Source of the DNA: Pseudomonadota bacterium
GTDB lineage: Bacteria > Pseudomonadota > Alphaproteobacteria > Rhizobiales > Hyphomicrobiaceae
Direction of reading: 5' to 3'
DNA: 64,000 bases
NCBI GenBank assembly: GCA_023405815.1
Contig: JAEXXM010000070.1
Location: forward strand, 1-64,000
The notes under the pieces were generated by a model that was not told the origin of the DNA, ran no database searches, and was given only the letters and a program-made list of their open reading frames with translations. Both the position numbers and the translations under genes were made by a program. Shown piece after piece: positions 1-10,667 of this stretch; within the stretch, counting starts at the first letter, position 1, and the number at the start of each line of letters is the position of its first letter.

Positions 1-325
1 GGAGACGCGACAAGGTGCCCAAGTCACGTCACCATGCGATGGTTGGATCGTTTACGCTGGTGAATTTCGCAGCTACGGCCAACTCTTGATCATCAACGCT
101 GGCGCCGGTTATCATGTCCTACTCGCGGGACTTTCGCAGATCGATGTCCAGCCCGGTCAATTCGTTCTCGCCGCCGAGCCTGTAGGAACTATGACTGGTT
201 GGGCGCAACAGTCTCAGCCCACTGCAAGCAATGCTCCTGTTCTCTACGTCGAGTTTCGCAAGGACGGGAAGCCCGTAGACCCCGACCCATGGTGGGTGGC
301 GGGTCATCGAAAGGTGCAAGGATAA
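1..325 (+). CDS. EnvC-like murein hydrolase activator (M23 family), 3' end only
   Basis: Partial gene: the frame is open from the first bases of the window and ends at TAA 323-325. The visible 107 residues (YAGEFRSYGQLLIINAGAG, then YHVLLAGL, then VLAAEPVG) match the C-terminal half of the LytM/M23 domain of EnvC-type proteins. These are periplasmic, coiled-coil activators of N-acetylmuramoyl-L-alanine amidases that act in daughter-cell separation. The N-terminal signal and coiled coil lie outside the window. The stop overlaps the start of ctpA by one base (TAATG), so the two genes are translationally coupled, the usual envC-ctpA arrangement in alphaproteobacteria. Whether the domain is a catalytically dead activator or an active endopeptidase cannot be judged from this fragment. 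Confidence 0.8.
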   Translation, partial: ETRQGAQVTSPCDGWIVYAGEFRSYGQLLIINAGAGYHVLLAGLSQIDVQPGQFVLAAEPVGTMTGWAQQSQPTASNAPVLYVEFRKDGKPVDPDPWWVAGHRKVQG

Positions 326-1716
326 TGCGCAAGACGGAATTCGCATTCTGGACGTTCCTGCTGATGACCGGCCTCGCCGGCGCCACGACGCTGTTGAACG
401 TCACGCGCACGTATTCGGCGACCTCTGAGAATTCCGAGCTATATAGGCAGCTTGATCTTTTCGGCGACGTCCTGGAGCGCGTCCGCTCCGACTACGTCGA
501 GAAGCCCGACGACACGATGCTGATCGAGTCAGCGATCAACGGCATGCTTTCGGCACTCGACCCGCACTCCTCCTACCTCAGCCCCAAGAACTACCGCGAC
601 ATGCAGGTGCAGACGCGCGGCGAGTTCGGCGGCCTCGGCATCGAGGTGACGATGGAGAACGGCGTCGTGAAGGTGGTTTCGCCCATCGACGACACGCCCG
701 CCTCCAAGGCCGGGCTGCAGGCGAACGACCTCATCACCCATCTCGATGGCGAGCAGATCGTCGGCCTGACGCTCGAGCAGGCCGTCGAGAAGATGCGCGG
801 TCCGGTCAACACCCCGATCACGCTCACCATCGTCCGCAAGGGCACCGACGATCCCTTCGACGTGAAGGTCACGCGCGACATCATCCGCATCAACGCCGTC
901 AAGGCGAACAACGAGAAGGATATCGCGTACATCAAGATCACCACCTTCAACGAGCAGACGCACGCCAACCTCGTGAAGGCGATCGAGAACGCCAAGAAAA
1001 CGATCGGCAAGGACATCAAGGGCTACATCATCGACCTGCGCAACAATCCGGGCGGCTTGCTCGACCAAGCCATCGCCGTCTCGGATGACTTCCTCGACCG
1101 CGGCGCCGTCGTGCTCACCAAGGGCCGCAACAACGAGGAAACGCAGCGCGCCCAGGCCCACCCCGGCGATCTGACCGACGGCAAGAAGATCGTTGTCCTC
1201 ATCAACGGCGGCTCGGCCTCGGCCTCGGAGATCGTCGCCGGCGCCCTTCAGGACCACAAGCGGGCCACCGTCGTCGGCACGCGCTCGTTCGGCAAGGGTT
1301 CTGTTCAGACCATCATCCCGCTCGGTGCCAACGGCGCGATCAGGCTGACGACGGCGCGCTACTACACGCCGTCCAACCGCTCGATCCAGGCCAAAGGCAT
1401 CGATCCCGACATCGTCGTAGAGCAGGAGCTGCCCGACGAGCTGAAGAAGAAGCAGACTTCCGCCGCCGACAATTCGCGCGGCGAAGCAAGCCTCCGCGGT
1501 CACCTGCGCAATCCGGAGAACGGCGCTAGCGAGGACGGCAAGGAGGTCAAGGAGGTCTCCGGGTCGTCGGCATACGTGCCGAAGGAGCCGGAAAAGGATA
1601 CGCAGCTCCAGTATGCACTGTCGTTCCTCCGCGGCACGGCAACGGATGCGATGACAGCCAAGGCAGCACCGGCTCCCACGCCTGGCAGCGATACGAAGGA
1701 CAAGGCGAAGAACTAA
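325..1716 (+). CDS. ctpA: C-terminal processing protease CtpA (S41 family)
   Basis: 463-residue periplasmic, PDZ-containing serine protease that trims or degrades proteins from their C-termini. An N-terminal hydrophobic segment (FWTFLLMTGLAGATTLL) is a signal or anchor. The PDZ domain follows at about residues 90-175 (FGGLGIEVTMENG, SPASKAGLQ-like core). The catalytic core carries GGSASASEIVAGALQD and SFGKGSVQ; the middle Ser of SASASE lies 25 residues before the Lys, the spacing of the Ser/Lys dyad in E. coli Prc. I chose ATG 325 because it overlaps the upstream stop; an in-frame extension to 199 lies inside envC and is unlikely. The low-complexity, charged tail after about residue 370 is typical of the family. 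A strong terminator follows. Confidence 0.93.
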   Translation: MRKTEFAFWTFLLMTGLAGATTLLNVTRTYSATSENSELYRQLDLFGDVLERVRSDYVEKPDDTMLIESAINGMLSALDPHSSYLSPKNYRDMQVQTRGEFGGLGIEVTMENGVVKVVSPIDDTPASKAGLQANDLITHLDGEQIVGLTLEQAVEKMRGPVNTPITLTIVRKGTDDPFDVKVTRDIIRINAVKANNEKDIAYIKITTFNEQTHANLVKAIENAKKTIGKDIKGYIIDLRNNPGGLLDQAIAVSDDFLDRGAVVLTKGRNNEETQRAQAHPGDLTDGKKIVVLINGGSASASEIVAGALQDHKRATVVGTRSFGKGSVQTIIPLGANGAIRLTTARYYTPSNRSIQAKGIDPDIVVEQELPDELKKKQTSAADNSRGEASLRGHLRNPENGASEDGKEVKEVSGSSAYVPKEPEKDTQLQYALSFLRGTATDAMTAKAAPAPTPGSDTKDKAKN

Positions 1717-1760
1717 GGGCCGCGCCAGGCGCGATCTGGAACTTCCCGACCTGAGGCTTT

Positions 1761-1791
1761 AGATGGGCGCCGTTGGCGCCCATCTTCGTTT
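1761..1791 (+). terminator. Rho-independent terminator after ctpA
   Basis: Perfect 11-bp stem (AGATGGGCGCC / GGCGCCCATCT) with a GTT loop, followed by TCGTTTTG. It ends the envC-ctpA transcript 45 nt after the ctpA stop. Confidence 0.85.
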
Positions 1792-1821
1792 TGACCACCT
1801 GTCAGCAACCGGAACCCCGCA

Positions 1822-2328
1822 ATGACCGCTCCTGCTCCCGGCTATCGCCCCTGCGTCGGCATCACCGTGATCAACCCCGAGGGCCTGGTCTGGATCGGCT
1901 GTCGCGCCGACAGCCCCGGCGAGGAGGAAGGCCGCGGCGCCTGGTGGCAGATGCCCCAGGGCGGCATCGACAGCGGCGAGGACCCCGCCACCGCCGCCTT
2001 GCGCGAGCTGATCGAGGAGACAGGAATGCGCACCGTGCGCATCCTCGGCGAGACCGAGGGCTGGCTGCGTTACGATCTCCCCACGCATCTCATTGGCAAG
2101 GCCTGGGGCGGCCGCTACCGCGGGCAGGAGCAGAAGTGGTTCGCCGTTCGCTTTCTCGGCGATGAGAGCGAGATCGACATTGCGCCCGCAGCCGGCCACA
2201 AGCCGGAGTTCACGCAATGGCGTTGGGCCCCCTTGAGCGAGGTCGGCGACCTCATCGTGCCCTTCAAGCGCGACGTTTATTTGCAGGTCATTGAGGCATT
2301 CGCGCCATACGCCCGCCCCGGGAAGTGA
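1822..2328 (+). CDS. rppH: RppH-type RNA pyrophosphohydrolase (Nudix), first copy
   Basis: 168-residue Nudix hydrolase. The box [20 protein letters not shown] followed by TGM fits GX5EX7REUXEEXGU, and the flanking WQMPQGG and W-RW-P signatures are those of RppH / dinucleoside polyphosphate hydrolases. Family members remove pyrophosphate from 5'-triphosphorylated mRNA, starting RNase E-dependent decay, and can cleave Ap4A/Ap5A. Length is normal for the family. The gene lies between the ctpA terminator and a second, similar gene 121 nt downstream. Which of the two is the main decapping enzyme cannot be told from sequence. Confidence 0.9.
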   Translation: MTAPAPGYRPCVGITVINPEGLVWIGCRADSPGEEEGRGAWWQMPQGGIDSGEDPATAALRELIEETGMRTVRILGETEGWLRYDLPTHLIGKAWGGRYRGQEQKWFAVRFLGDESEIDIAPAAGHKPEFTQWRWAPLSEVGDLIVPFKRDVYLQVIEAFAPYARPGK

Positions 2329-2449
2329 CGCTATGGTCGCCACAACGGCGCAAAATTAGGCCAATAACGCCATAGAATGGCTGAATTTTCCGTCCTAAAC
2401 TGGACGTCTGATTCGCTGTTAACAACCTGTTGCTAAGACGCATCTCTCA

Positions 2450-3001
2450 ATGTCCGCGCCCCTCAGCCAGATCGAAGGTCTCGCACTGCCCCTGCGGCCG
2501 TGCGTCGGAGTTGTATTGTTCAATGCCGATGGCTTGGTGTGGGTCGGACGGCATACGCCGAAATGGGTCCGCCAGCGGGATGCGCAGTCGGACGGGCACT
2601 GGCAGCTTCCCCAAGGCGGCATCGAGCCGCGCGAGCCATCGCGCGAGGCAGCCTTCCGCGAGCTCTGGGAGGAGACCGGCGTCCGCAGCGCCTCGCTGAT
2701 CGGCGAGATTCCCGGCTGGCTCACCTACGAGCTTCCGCCCGAGTTGCTCGGCGTCGCATTGAAGGGCAAGTACGCCGGCCACCGGCTGCGCTGGTACGCG
2801 ATGCGCTTCGAAGGCGACGAGAGCGAGATCGACATCGGCCCCAAGGGCGCGATGAAGCGAGAGTTCGACGCCTGGCAGTGGGTGCCTCTGGCCGACGTGC
2901 CGCGGCTCGCCATCGACTTCCGCCGTCCGGTGTACGAGGAGGTGGCGCAGGAGTTCGCCCCCTTCGCCCGCCGCCGCGCCACCCAACTCGCCGCCGAATA
3001 G
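2450..3001 (+). CDS. rppH: RppH-type RNA pyrophosphohydrolase (Nudix), second copy
   Basis: 183-residue paralogue of the gene upstream, with an intact Nudix box (GGIEPREPSREAAFRELWEE then TGV) and the RppH landmarks HWQLPQGGIE, RWYAMRFEGDESEID and WQWVPLADV. It differs from the first copy by a longer loop between the first strand and the box (KWVRQRDAQSDG) and a basic tail. Both copies keep the catalytic glutamates, so neither looks decayed. The expected role is 5'-end mRNA decapping or dinucleoside polyphosphate hydrolysis; a division of labour between the two is inference. The 121-nt gap before it may hold its own promoter. The gene converges on atpC across two R1 repeats. Confidence 0.9.
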   Translation: MSAPLSQIEGLALPLRPCVGVVLFNADGLVWVGRHTPKWVRQRDAQSDGHWQLPQGGIEPREPSREAAFRELWEETGVRSASLIGEIPGWLTYELPPELLGVALKGKYAGHRLRWYAMRFEGDESEIDIGPKGAMKREFDAWQWVPLADVPRLAIDFRRPVYEEVAQEFAPFARRRATQLAAE

Positions 3002-3092
3002 CACCCCCACGCTCGGCTGGTCCGCCACGGCCGCGCAAGTCGCCATTCAACTCGCACAACAATTCAATCACACGTGCAGAAGCGCTTCTCTC

Positions 3093-3190
3093 GGCCGCGA
3101 AGCGGCGGGAGGCCCCAAGGCGCTCGGCCAGCGCCGGCCATTAGCTGGCGCAAGGTCACCCGCGCGCAAGCTTCTCTCAGTTCGTGTCAG
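3093..3190 (-). repeat. R1 intergenic repeat, copy A1
   Basis: First of two tandem R1 units between rppH copy 2 and atpC. It holds GGCCGCGAAGCGGC, a GC-rich hairpin region around CGCCGGCCATTAGCTGGCG, and the terminal signature CAAGCTTCTCTCAGTTCG then TGTCAG. A shorter piece of the signature (AAGCGCTTCTCTC) precedes it near 3079. In the minus direction it lies distal to copy A2 in the atpC 3' UTR. Confidence 0.75.
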
Positions 3191-3198
3191 AAACAAAA

Positions 3199-3299
3199 GC
3201 GCCGCGAAGCGGCAAGGCGCCAAGGGCGCCCGGCGCGAGCGCCGGCCATCAGCCGGCACAACGTCACCTGCACGCAAAGCTTCTCTCAGCTCGTGTCAG
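3199..3299 (-). repeat. R1 intergenic repeat, copy A2
   Basis: Full-length R1 unit: GCGCCGCGAAGCGGCAAGG, then a palindromic GCGCCAAGGGCGCCCGGCGC-type core, then CAAAGCTTCTCTCAGCTCG and TGTCAG. On the minus strand it begins with TGACACGAG only 5 nt after the atpC stop codon, so it should be transcribed as the atpC 3' UTR. Other copies are at 31550-31641, 32049-32149, 49531-49623 and 59731-59854. Confidence 0.8.
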
Positions 3300-3304
3300 T
3301 AGAT

Positions 3305-3700
3305 CTAGCTCTTCACCTGCATGCGCTTCAGCACGTCGATGAGCGCCTCGGCCACCATGCGCGATTGGTCGTCCTTGGCTTCGGCGAGCTGCGCCTCGGC
3401 GAGTCTCAGCTCGCTCGCAAGGCGCTCGCCCTGCAGGTCCTCCAGCGGCACCGCCGTCTGAGCCAGCACCGTCAGGTGATCCGGATCGGCCTCGGCGACA
3501 CCCTTCTTCACCAGGAGCTGCTGGCGCCCCTGCGGCAGCGTCACGTCGAGGATGCCCGGACGCAGCGTCGAGATGAACGGTGAATGCCCCGCGAGAACCG
3601 CAAAGTCGCCTTCCGCGCCCGGGACGACGACCTGGCTTGCCTCGCCTGAGAACATCAGGCGCTCGGGCGTCACCAGCTCGAAATTGAATGTCGCTGCCAT
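3305..3700 (-). CDS. atpC: ATP synthase F1 epsilon subunit
   Basis: 131 residues, last structural gene of the atp operon. The N-terminal beta-sandwich motif (FELVTPERLMFSGEASQVVVPGAEGDFAVLAGH) and the short C-terminal helical hairpin (RLASELRLAEAQLAEAKDD) are those of the epsilon subunit, which joins the central stalk to the c-ring and restrains ATP hydrolysis. It starts 15 nt after the small CxxC gene and is co-directional with it. Two R1 repeats follow its stop. Confidence 0.95.
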   Translation of the reverse strand: MAATFNFELVTPERLMFSGEASQVVVPGAEGDFAVLAGHSPFISTLRPGILDVTLPQGRQQLLVKKGVAEADPDHLTVLAQTAVPLEDLQGERLASELRLAEAQLAEAKDDQSRMVAEALIDVLKRMQVKS

Positions 3701-3715
3701 AGCTCAGTCTTCCTG

Positions 3716-3982
3716 TCAGTCGTCGGCGCCGTTGTCGCCGGTCTTGCCGCGCACATCCTCGACGCTCTGCAGCTTCGTCCCGCAGAACGGGCAGAAGAAC
3801 AACGGATGGTCGACCATGCCGGGCTCCTCGTCCTCGAGGTCGATCAGACCGACCGACATGTAAAGCACTCCGTCGTCGCCGACGGTGATAAGCGGCTCGA
3901 ACTCCTCGCCGCTCATCGCGTCCTTCAGCTCGGCACAGCAGGTGCCGAACTCAAGCCCTGCACTCGGTGCATCGATAGCCAT
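3716..3982 (-). CDS. Small CxxC protein of unknown function inside the atp operon
   Basis: 88 residues between atpD and atpC, 48 nt after the atpD stop and 15 nt before atpC, all co-directional. It is acidic, with two cysteine pairs: a Cys-Cys at 15-16 (FGTCCAEL) and a zinc-ribbon-like CPFCG at 64-68. There is no signal peptide and no membrane segment. The four cysteines could form a zinc site or a redox pair; this is inference. I do not recognise a named family. It is not a subunit of the canonical F1Fo complex. The uninterrupted spacing and the operon position argue for a real, co-expressed gene. Confidence 0.8.
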   Translation of the reverse strand: MAIDAPSAGLEFGTCCAELKDAMSGEEFEPLITVGDDGVLYMSVGLIDLEDEEPGMVDHPLFFCPFCGTKLQSVEDVRGKTGDNGADD

Positions 3983-4030
3983 GATCCAATTCCTTGTCGC
4001 AGGGCCTTAAGGCCCGGTTGAGTGATCAGA

Positions 4031-5892
<1,862 letters not shown>

Positions 5893-5907
5893 GGCTGCCT
5901 CGCGATA

Positions 5908-6789
5908 CTAAAGAGCCTCGGCGCCCGAGATGATCTCGATGAGCTCTTTGGTGATCATCGCCTGGCGCGTCCGGTTGTACTTCAGCGTCAGCTTGTTGAT
6001 CATTTCGCCGGCGTTGCGCGTCGCCGAATCCATGGCGCTCATCTGCGCGCCGTAGAAGGAAGCGACGTTCTCCAGAAGCCCGCGGAAGATTTGCGTCGAG
6101 ATGTTGAGCGTGACGAGGTCGCCGAGGACCTCTTCCTCGCTCGGCTCGTACTGGTGGATGGCCTCGGCCCCACTGCTCGCCTGAGCCTTGGTCTCGGGAA
6201 TCTTCGCCGGGATCAGCTGCAGGGCCACCGGCTCCTGCTTGATCACCGACTTGAACTCCGCGAAGTAGAGCTTGGCGACGTCGAACTCGCCGGCCTCGAA
6301 CAGCTTCAAGACCTTCTGCGCGATCTCGTCAGCGTTGGCGAACGCAATCTGGCGCACCGCCCTGAGGTCGACGCGCTCGATGTAGTGACTCCCGAGCTCG
6401 CGCTTCAACGCCTCGGCGCCCTTGCGGCCGACCATGATCATCTTCACGGTCTTGCCCTGGGAGAGCAGTCGTTGCGCATCCTGTCGCGCGAGCTTCGAGA
6501 TGTTGGTGTTGAAGCCGCCGGCAAGGCCGCGCTCGCCGGTCATGACGATCAGGAGGTACGTCTGGTCACGGCCGGTGCCGGCGAGAAGCGGCGCCGCGCC
6601 CTTGTCGGTGATGCGCGAGCCGAGGCTCGCGATCATCTTGTCCATGCGCTCCGCGTACGGACGCGCGGCAGTGGCCACCTCCTGCGCGCGACGCAGCTTC
6701 GCCGCGGCGACCATCTGCATCGCCTTGGTGATCTTGCGCGTCGCCTTCACCGAGGTGATGCGGTTTCTGAGGTCCTTTAAGCTCGGCAT
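5908..6789 (-). CDS. atpG: ATP synthase F1 gamma subunit
   Basis: 293 residues forming the rotating central shaft. The N-terminal helix [20 protein letters not shown] and the C-terminal [20 protein letters not shown] with IISGAEAL are the conserved coiled-coil ends of the gamma subunit. Length is typical of alphaproteobacteria. It starts 35 nt after atpA and is followed by ohr instead of the usual direct junction with atpD. Confidence 0.97.
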   Translation of the reverse strand: MPSLKDLRNRITSVKATRKITKAMQMVAAAKLRRAQEVATAARPYAERMDKMIASLGSRITDKGAAPLLAGTGRDQTYLLIVMTGERGLAGGFNTNISKLARQDAQRLLSQGKTVKMIMVGRKGAEALKRELGSHYIERVDLRAVRQIAFANADEIAQKVLKLFEAGEFDVAKLYFAEFKSVIKQEPVALQLIPAKIPETKAQASSGAEAIHQYEPSEEEVLGDLVTLNISTQIFRGLLENVASFYGAQMSAMDSATRNAGEMINKLTLKYNRTRQAMITKELIEIISGAEAL

Positions 6790-6824
6790 CGGGCCGCGCC
6801 TTCCTTGCTACCTGGTCCCGACGA

Positions 6825-8360
<1,536 letters not shown>

Positions 8361-8467
8361 ACTTGCCTCTTCCCTTACAGCGCTTCTTGCTTCGTGCTGG
8401 GCTCTTCACGCCCGATCGGCCAATCGCAAAAAAGGCCGCAGCAAACGCTGCAGCCCTTACCTGCCGA

Positions 8468-9028
8468 TCAGCCGGTTCCCTTCAGCACGACTTTCAGGTT
8501 CATCAGTTTCGTCCGCAGCGAAGAATCGAACATGCGGCTGCCGACCTTGACCACCAGGCCGCCGAGCAGCGAGGGGTCAACCTTGGCGTTGAGCTGCACG
8601 TCCTTGCCGAAGGACGATTTCAGTTTTTCTTTCAGCGCGCCGAGCTGCTCGTCGCTGAGCGGCTGCGCCGACTGCACTTCGGCTGCGATCTCGCCGCGAT
8701 GCGCGGCGAACTGCTGCCGGAAGCTCTTGATCATGTCCTCGGCGGCGAACAGGCGCCGATTGCGCGCCACGACGCGCAGGAAGTTGCTCGTCGTCGCACC
8801 GACCGAGGCCCAGTCCATCACCGCCTTCAAGGCGCGGTCCTGCTCTTCGGCGGCGAACGCGGGGCTGTTCACCAGCCGCTTCAGGTCCGCGCTCTGATCG
8901 AGCATCGCCTGGACCTTGTCCAAGTCCTTGGCGACGCCGTCGAGCTCGCCTTGCTCGCGCGCCAAATCGAACAGCGCCGCGGCGTAGCGCCCAGCAACCC
9001 CCGACGTCATCTGATTTTCCGTTGCCAC
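8468..9028 (-). CDS. atpH: ATP synthase F1 delta subunit
   Basis: 186 residues from a GTG at 9028 (VATENQMTSGVAGRYAAALF). This gives the family's usual length and N-terminus; ATG 9010 (MTSGVAG) is the alternative. The open frame runs further upstream to 9226, but those residues (Arg/Pro-rich) do not look like protein. The delta subunit (OSCP homologue) links F1 to the peripheral stalk. Motifs: SGVAGRYAAALFDLA near the N-terminus and DPSLLGGLVVKVGSRMFD near the C-terminus. It is the first gene of the F1 operon here; Fo genes are not in the window. Confidence 0.92.
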   Translation of the reverse strand: MATENQMTSGVAGRYAAALFDLAREQGELDGVAKDLDKVQAMLDQSADLKRLVNSPAFAAEEQDRALKAVMDWASVGATTSNFLRVVARNRRLFAAEDMIKSFRQQFAAHRGEIAAEVQSAQPLSDEQLGALKEKLKSSFGKDVQLNAKVDPSLLGGLVVKVGSRMFDSSLRTKLMNLKVVLKGTG

Positions 9029-9372
9029 GTCAAATGCTCTCGCCCGCGGACATGACGGGGGTATCGGGCCGGTTCGGCTCGCCCACACCCTCCCCCGCTT
9101 TGAGGAAATTCTCTTGCACGATAAGGGCCGCCCAGGCTCCCGACCCGGGCCCCTTGAAAAGTGCGCCGGTTCTCTAACATGCACCGCGCGGCCCTTCAAC
9201 GGGGGATAGGCGCCGCAATGCCGCATTCGCCGAGCCCGCGCCGCAAAATCAAGATGAATGGAAGCTGCAAGTCCCCTTCAGAACGGGTTCAGCCCCGAAA
9301 GTGTTGAATGCCCCTCATCGCCGGCGGGGAAGCCGGCACCAGGACGAGCCCAGAAAGGGCAAGGGGAAGACG
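9029..9372. other. Divergent intergenic region between atpH and the secreted Gly/Tyr/Arg-rich gene
   Basis: About 340 nt that should hold the atp operon promoter (-) and the promoter of the gene at 9373 (+). I could not assign convincing -35/-10 boxes. A small inverted repeat, GCCGGC-GGGGAA-GCCGGC near 9320-9337, lies in the leader of the + gene. No open frame here looks coding. Confidence 0.5.
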
Positions 9373-9675
9373 ATGACCGTTTCGCGCAAGCTCACCTCGA
9401 TCACCACGGCCGCCGCCATCGCTCTGACGAGCCTCGGCAGCTTCGCCACCGCCGCCAGCGCCCATGATCGCGGCGGCTACCGCGGCGACTACTACGCCCG
9501 CGACTACGACGACTACGACGGTCGGCGCGGTGGTTACCGCGACGGATACCGCGGTGGCCGCGACCGCTACTACGCCCGCCACCACAAGAAGAGGAACAAC
9601 ACAGGCAAGTACATCGCCATCGGTGCTGCGGCCCTCATGCTCGGCATCATCGCTTCGGAGGCTTCGCGCCGTTAG
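9373..9675 (+). CDS. Secreted Gly/Tyr/Arg/Asp-rich small protein
   Basis: 100 residues from ATG 9373, preceded by the purine-rich AAGGGGAAGACG. A Sec signal peptide ends near ATAASA-HD (residues 1-31). The mature part is a low-complexity stretch of RGGYRGDYYARDYDDYDGRR type (about residues 34-72), a basic HHKKR patch, and a C-terminal hydrophobic segment (YIAIGAAALMLGIIASEA) that could anchor it in the inner membrane. I do not recognise a family. Similar RGG/Tyr-rich envelope proteins are common in Hyphomicrobiales but uncharacterised. An in-frame ATG at 9301 has no signal peptide and is less likely. Confidence 0.75.
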   Translation: MTVSRKLTSITTAAAIALTSLGSFATAASAHDRGGYRGDYYARDYDDYDGRRGGYRDGYRGGRDRYYARHHKKRNNTGKYIAIGAAALMLGIIASEASRR

Positions 9676-9817
9676 CCATCAGCGGCACCCTGCCTCCGGC
9701 GCCGGAGGCTCCCTCGCCTCCGGCGACTCCCGATACTGGACCTAGAAATTTCCACGACCCGACACTATTTCCACTCCTAGAGATAATGACTGAGCGCCCC
9801 CACCCTCGCGCCAGTCC

Positions 9818-9850
9818 GGGCCAGACCTTCCCCCCAGGTCTGGCCCTTTT
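9818..9850 (+). terminator. Rho-independent terminator upstream of padR
   Basis: Stem GGGCCAGACCT / AGGTCTGGCCC (11 bp, 9818-9828 with 9836-9846), loop of C residues, then TTTT. It closes the transcript of the secreted protein gene. A near-identical hairpin follows padR at 10560-10590. Confidence 0.85.
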
Positions 9851-9863
9851 CATATCTGAGGCT

Positions 9864-9913
9864 AAGATATATCTTGTGATAGCTCTTGCAGCGTCCTATC
9901 TTACGATATATCG
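9864..9913. promoter_or_regulatory. Paired TATATC palindromes upstream of padR, probable autoregulatory operator
   Basis: A perfect 12-bp palindrome AAGATATATCTT (9864-9875) and a second, CGATATATCG (9904-9913), lie 60 and 22 nt before the padR start. Autoregulation through AT-rich palindromes close to the promoter is known for PadR proteins, including E. coli YqjI. Assigning them to this PadR is inference from position. Confidence 0.6.
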
Positions 9914-9934
9914 AAACATCAGAAGGACTGACCA

Positions 9935-10537
9935 ATGTTTGGAATGAGAATACACGAGGGGTGCCACCCCCACTGGGCGGCAGGGCGCCATGGCCGGTTC
10001 AGGCGCGGGCCCGGCGGCCGCCACGGACACGACCACGGGGACAACGACTGGTTTCGCGTCGGCCGCATGCTGGCGCACGGCGACCTGAAGCTGCTCGCGC
10101 TGGCGCTCATCGAGGAGCAGCCCCGCCACGGCTATGAGCTCATCAAGATCATCGAGGACAAGACCAGCGGCGCCTACAGCCCCAGCCCCGGCGTCGTCTA
10201 TCCGACGCTGACCTTCCTCGAGGAGGCAGGCTATGCCACCGCCGAGAGCGAAGGCGCGAAGAAGACCTACGCCATCACCGAGGCCGGACGCGAGCATCTG
10301 AAGGAGAACCGCGGCATCGCCGACATGGTTCTCGAGCGGCTTTCCGCTATCGGGGAAAAGCTCGCCCGCAAGCGCCGTCGCCGCGAAAGCGAGGAGGAGA
10401 GCGTTCCCAAGCTCGTCGAGGCCGCCCTCGACAACCTGCGCACCACTGCCGTCAAGCAGCTGGAGAAGAACGCCGACGCCGAGACCGCGATCGTCGAGAT
10501 CCTGATGCGCGCCGCCAAGGACATCCGCAACTCATAA
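9935..10537 (+). CDS. PadR-family regulator with His-rich N-terminus, YqjI-like
   Basis: 200 residues. The winged-helix PadR domain (about residues 46-125) contains HGYELIKIIEDKTSGAYSPS then PGVVYPTL, closely resembling E. coli YqjI. Residues 7-34 hold seven His and one Cys (HEGCHPHW, RHGHDH), the kind of extension that binds Ni/Fe in YqjI, which represses a ferric reductase gene and its own gene. The C-terminal helices are basic then acidic (KLARKRRRRESEEES). The RBS AAGGA precedes the ATG. Two TATATC palindromes lie upstream and its own terminator downstream, so it is monocistronic. No yqjH-like siderophore reductase is nearby, so the regulon is unknown beyond likely autoregulation. Confidence 0.88.
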   Translation: MFGMRIHEGCHPHWAAGRHGRFRRGPGGRHGHDHGDNDWFRVGRMLAHGDLKLLALALIEEQPRHGYELIKIIEDKTSGAYSPSPGVVYPTLTFLEEAGYATAESEGAKKTYAITEAGREHLKENRGIADMVLERLSAIGEKLARKRRRRESEEESVPKLVEAALDNLRTTAVKQLEKNADAETAIVEILMRAAKDIRNS

Positions 10538-10559
10538 GCTAAGCGCGTCATCCTCCCGC

Positions 10560-10590
10560 GCCGGACCTTCCCCCAGGTCCGGCCTTATTA
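10560..10590 (+). terminator. Rho-independent terminator after padR
   Basis: Stem GCCGGACCT / AGGTCCGGC with loop TCCCCC, then CTTATTATTT. It shares the CCTTCCCCCAGG core with the terminator on the other side of padR (9818-9850). Confidence 0.75.
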
Positions 10591-10667
10591 TTTCCGACCT
10601 CACCGCCAAGACATCGGAGCGATGTCACCCGTCCGCTACAACGTCAGCCGCTTCTTCTGCTCGGCGG

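Noticed and set aside
3093..3299. Tandem R1 units as a possible CRISPR array
   Set aside because: Only two units of about 100 nt with diverged sequence, no short uniform spacers and no cas genes.
9029..9226. Upstream extension of atpH to 9226
   Set aside because: 66 extra residues are Arg/Pro/Ser-rich with no match to the delta-subunit N-terminus.
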